Source of the DNA: Polydactylus sextarius
Lineage: Eukaryota; Chordata; Actinopteri; Polynemidae
Direction of reading: 5' to 3'
Assembly (NCBI GenBank): GCA_016801845.1
Contig: CM028922.1
Coordinates: forward strand, 5,945,501 to 6,009,500
DNA: 64,000 nt
In this document: piece by piece, positions 62,813 to 64,000 of the stretch
How the letters are laid out: every line of letters begins with the position of its first letter
Position numbering within the stretch: the first letter of the stretch is position 1
Translations under genes and position numbers: made by a program
The notes under the pieces: model-generated
What the model saw: only the letters and a program-made list of their open reading frames with translations
What the model was told of the DNA's origin: nothing
The model's database searches: none

Positions 62813-64000
62813 TAAACTTAACAAGCGGTGAGTCAATCACTGGGCTTTATCTACAGGCAGTGTAAGATTTACTTTGAGGGGTAAATACAAGAAACATGAA
62901 GATTTAGATCCATTTCACACAAACAACAGGAGGGGGTATTCCCAGAAAGGAATCAAATGTAACATCAAAGCAGTTTGTTTTCCTTTTTGAGATCTGATCA
63001 GTTACAGAACTATTCACATGCAAGCTACAAGGCTTAAATCTAACTCGCAGTAGCCCGACTGAAGTCATATTAAGTGTCACTTCACCATCTGTAAGATCCG
63101 ACCGCTCCCGTTATTCAATCTGTCACGTACGTATAGAAACAGGTTTGTTTTGCTGCTGTTTCCGGATCACAAAGGCACTCAATTACTGCACTAAGTCCCA
63201 CCCTTCCTGATGCTCACATAACAAGATAAGCACTACTGAGTACTCTTAAACAAGCACTCGATCTGTGTCGGTTACATGTGTTGGATAATGTAAACAAACC
63301 TTAAAGGTGCTTTGACATTCTCTTTGATAACAGGGGCTCAGCGTACAGTCACATGTATGCACAGATTCCTCTCTGTTTTGTCCTTATGCCTCATATTCTT
63401 CTGTTATTTTTTTTTCAGTTCTTCCACTATCTCATAAGTGTATCTATTTTTAGCATTTGATTGCTTCAGTGCACTTCATGCCTATTAAACAACACATGAC
63501 TGTCTGTAGGAAACTCATGAGACTTTTCATATTATCACACTGGGAGGCAACTCCAGCCTACCTCTGTGAAAACAAAGACTTCCATCCACCAAACCATATG
63601 GGATATGACCTTTATAGCCTTAGCTATCTGCTACTGTGTCCTGTTTTATTGCACACTAATCATAGTGATGAACAGATGCACATTCTCTGACTACTCTGCT
63701 CCACTTTAAGTAATCCACTAAACCTCACAATAGATTTGTATACATTTAAGTTTTCACCTATAAATTGTTTAAAAGAGGTAATAAGTGCATATTTTCTGAT
63801 AATAAATTCAGTTTGTAATCTAAACAATAGCCACACACACTAGAAATATTGGCTGTTTAAAATAGTACTCAACTATTTCCCTGTAGGTTAAGTTTTATTT
63901 CATGCCACCTAAAAGTGTTTAGTATTGTTAATTATCATCCCAGGCAAGTAAATAAAATGTAAATTCAGTAAAAGGCTAATGTCAATAGCATGATCAGTGT

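Overview
The window looks like nuclear genomic DNA of a teleost fish, probably a spiny-rayed (percomorph) type. The evidence is split vertebrate genes with many small introns, AT-rich spacers full of (TG)n, (AC)n and (TAGA)n microsatellites, and decayed teleost-type repeats. I see no rRNA, tRNA, CRISPR array, virus or intact autonomous transposon.

Layout, left to right. (1) 1-9.65 kb: rnf208 (+), a RING-finger E3 ligase encoded in one exon, with a probable 5' UTR exon about 6 kb upstream. (2) 10.9-14.4 kb: an unrecognised six-exon gene (-) for a 410-aa serine-rich, coiled-coil, basic-tailed protein. (3) 14.4-16.4 kb: the shared upstream region of that gene and cimip2b, with an RFX-type X-box, a perfect CCAAT hairpin and a perfect 13-bp inverted repeat. 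(4) 16.4-19.5 kb: cimip2b/fam166b (+), a ciliary microtubule inner protein with four repeats. (5) 21.5-31 kb: rusc2 (-), RUN-domain trafficking adaptor, apparently without the usual C-terminal SH3 domain. (6) 32.8-33.6 kb: leap2 (-), a secreted liver peptide. (7) 35.5-42.6 kb: scarb2/LIMP-2 (-), twelve exons, with a one-base phase conflict between exons 9 and 10. (8) 43.0-44.3 kb: an abutting tandem duplication with a nearly invariant 178-bp core. (9) 46.3 kb to the end: the TATA-containing promoter, 5' UTR exon and first coding exon of rai14 (+); the rest of the window is its intron.

The genes do not form one pathway. cimip2b next to rusc2 matches the human 9p13.3 neighbourhood, whereas human RNF208 lies at 9q34.3. 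The cilia-type X-box shared by cimip2b and the unknown gene is the best functional lead. Exon coordinates were derived by hand from splice sites, reading phase and remembered human proteins. Every junction of the unknown gene, cimip2b, rusc2 and leap2 closes in phase; the only exception among the multi-exon genes is scarb2 exon 9/10. UTR ends and transcription starts are estimates.
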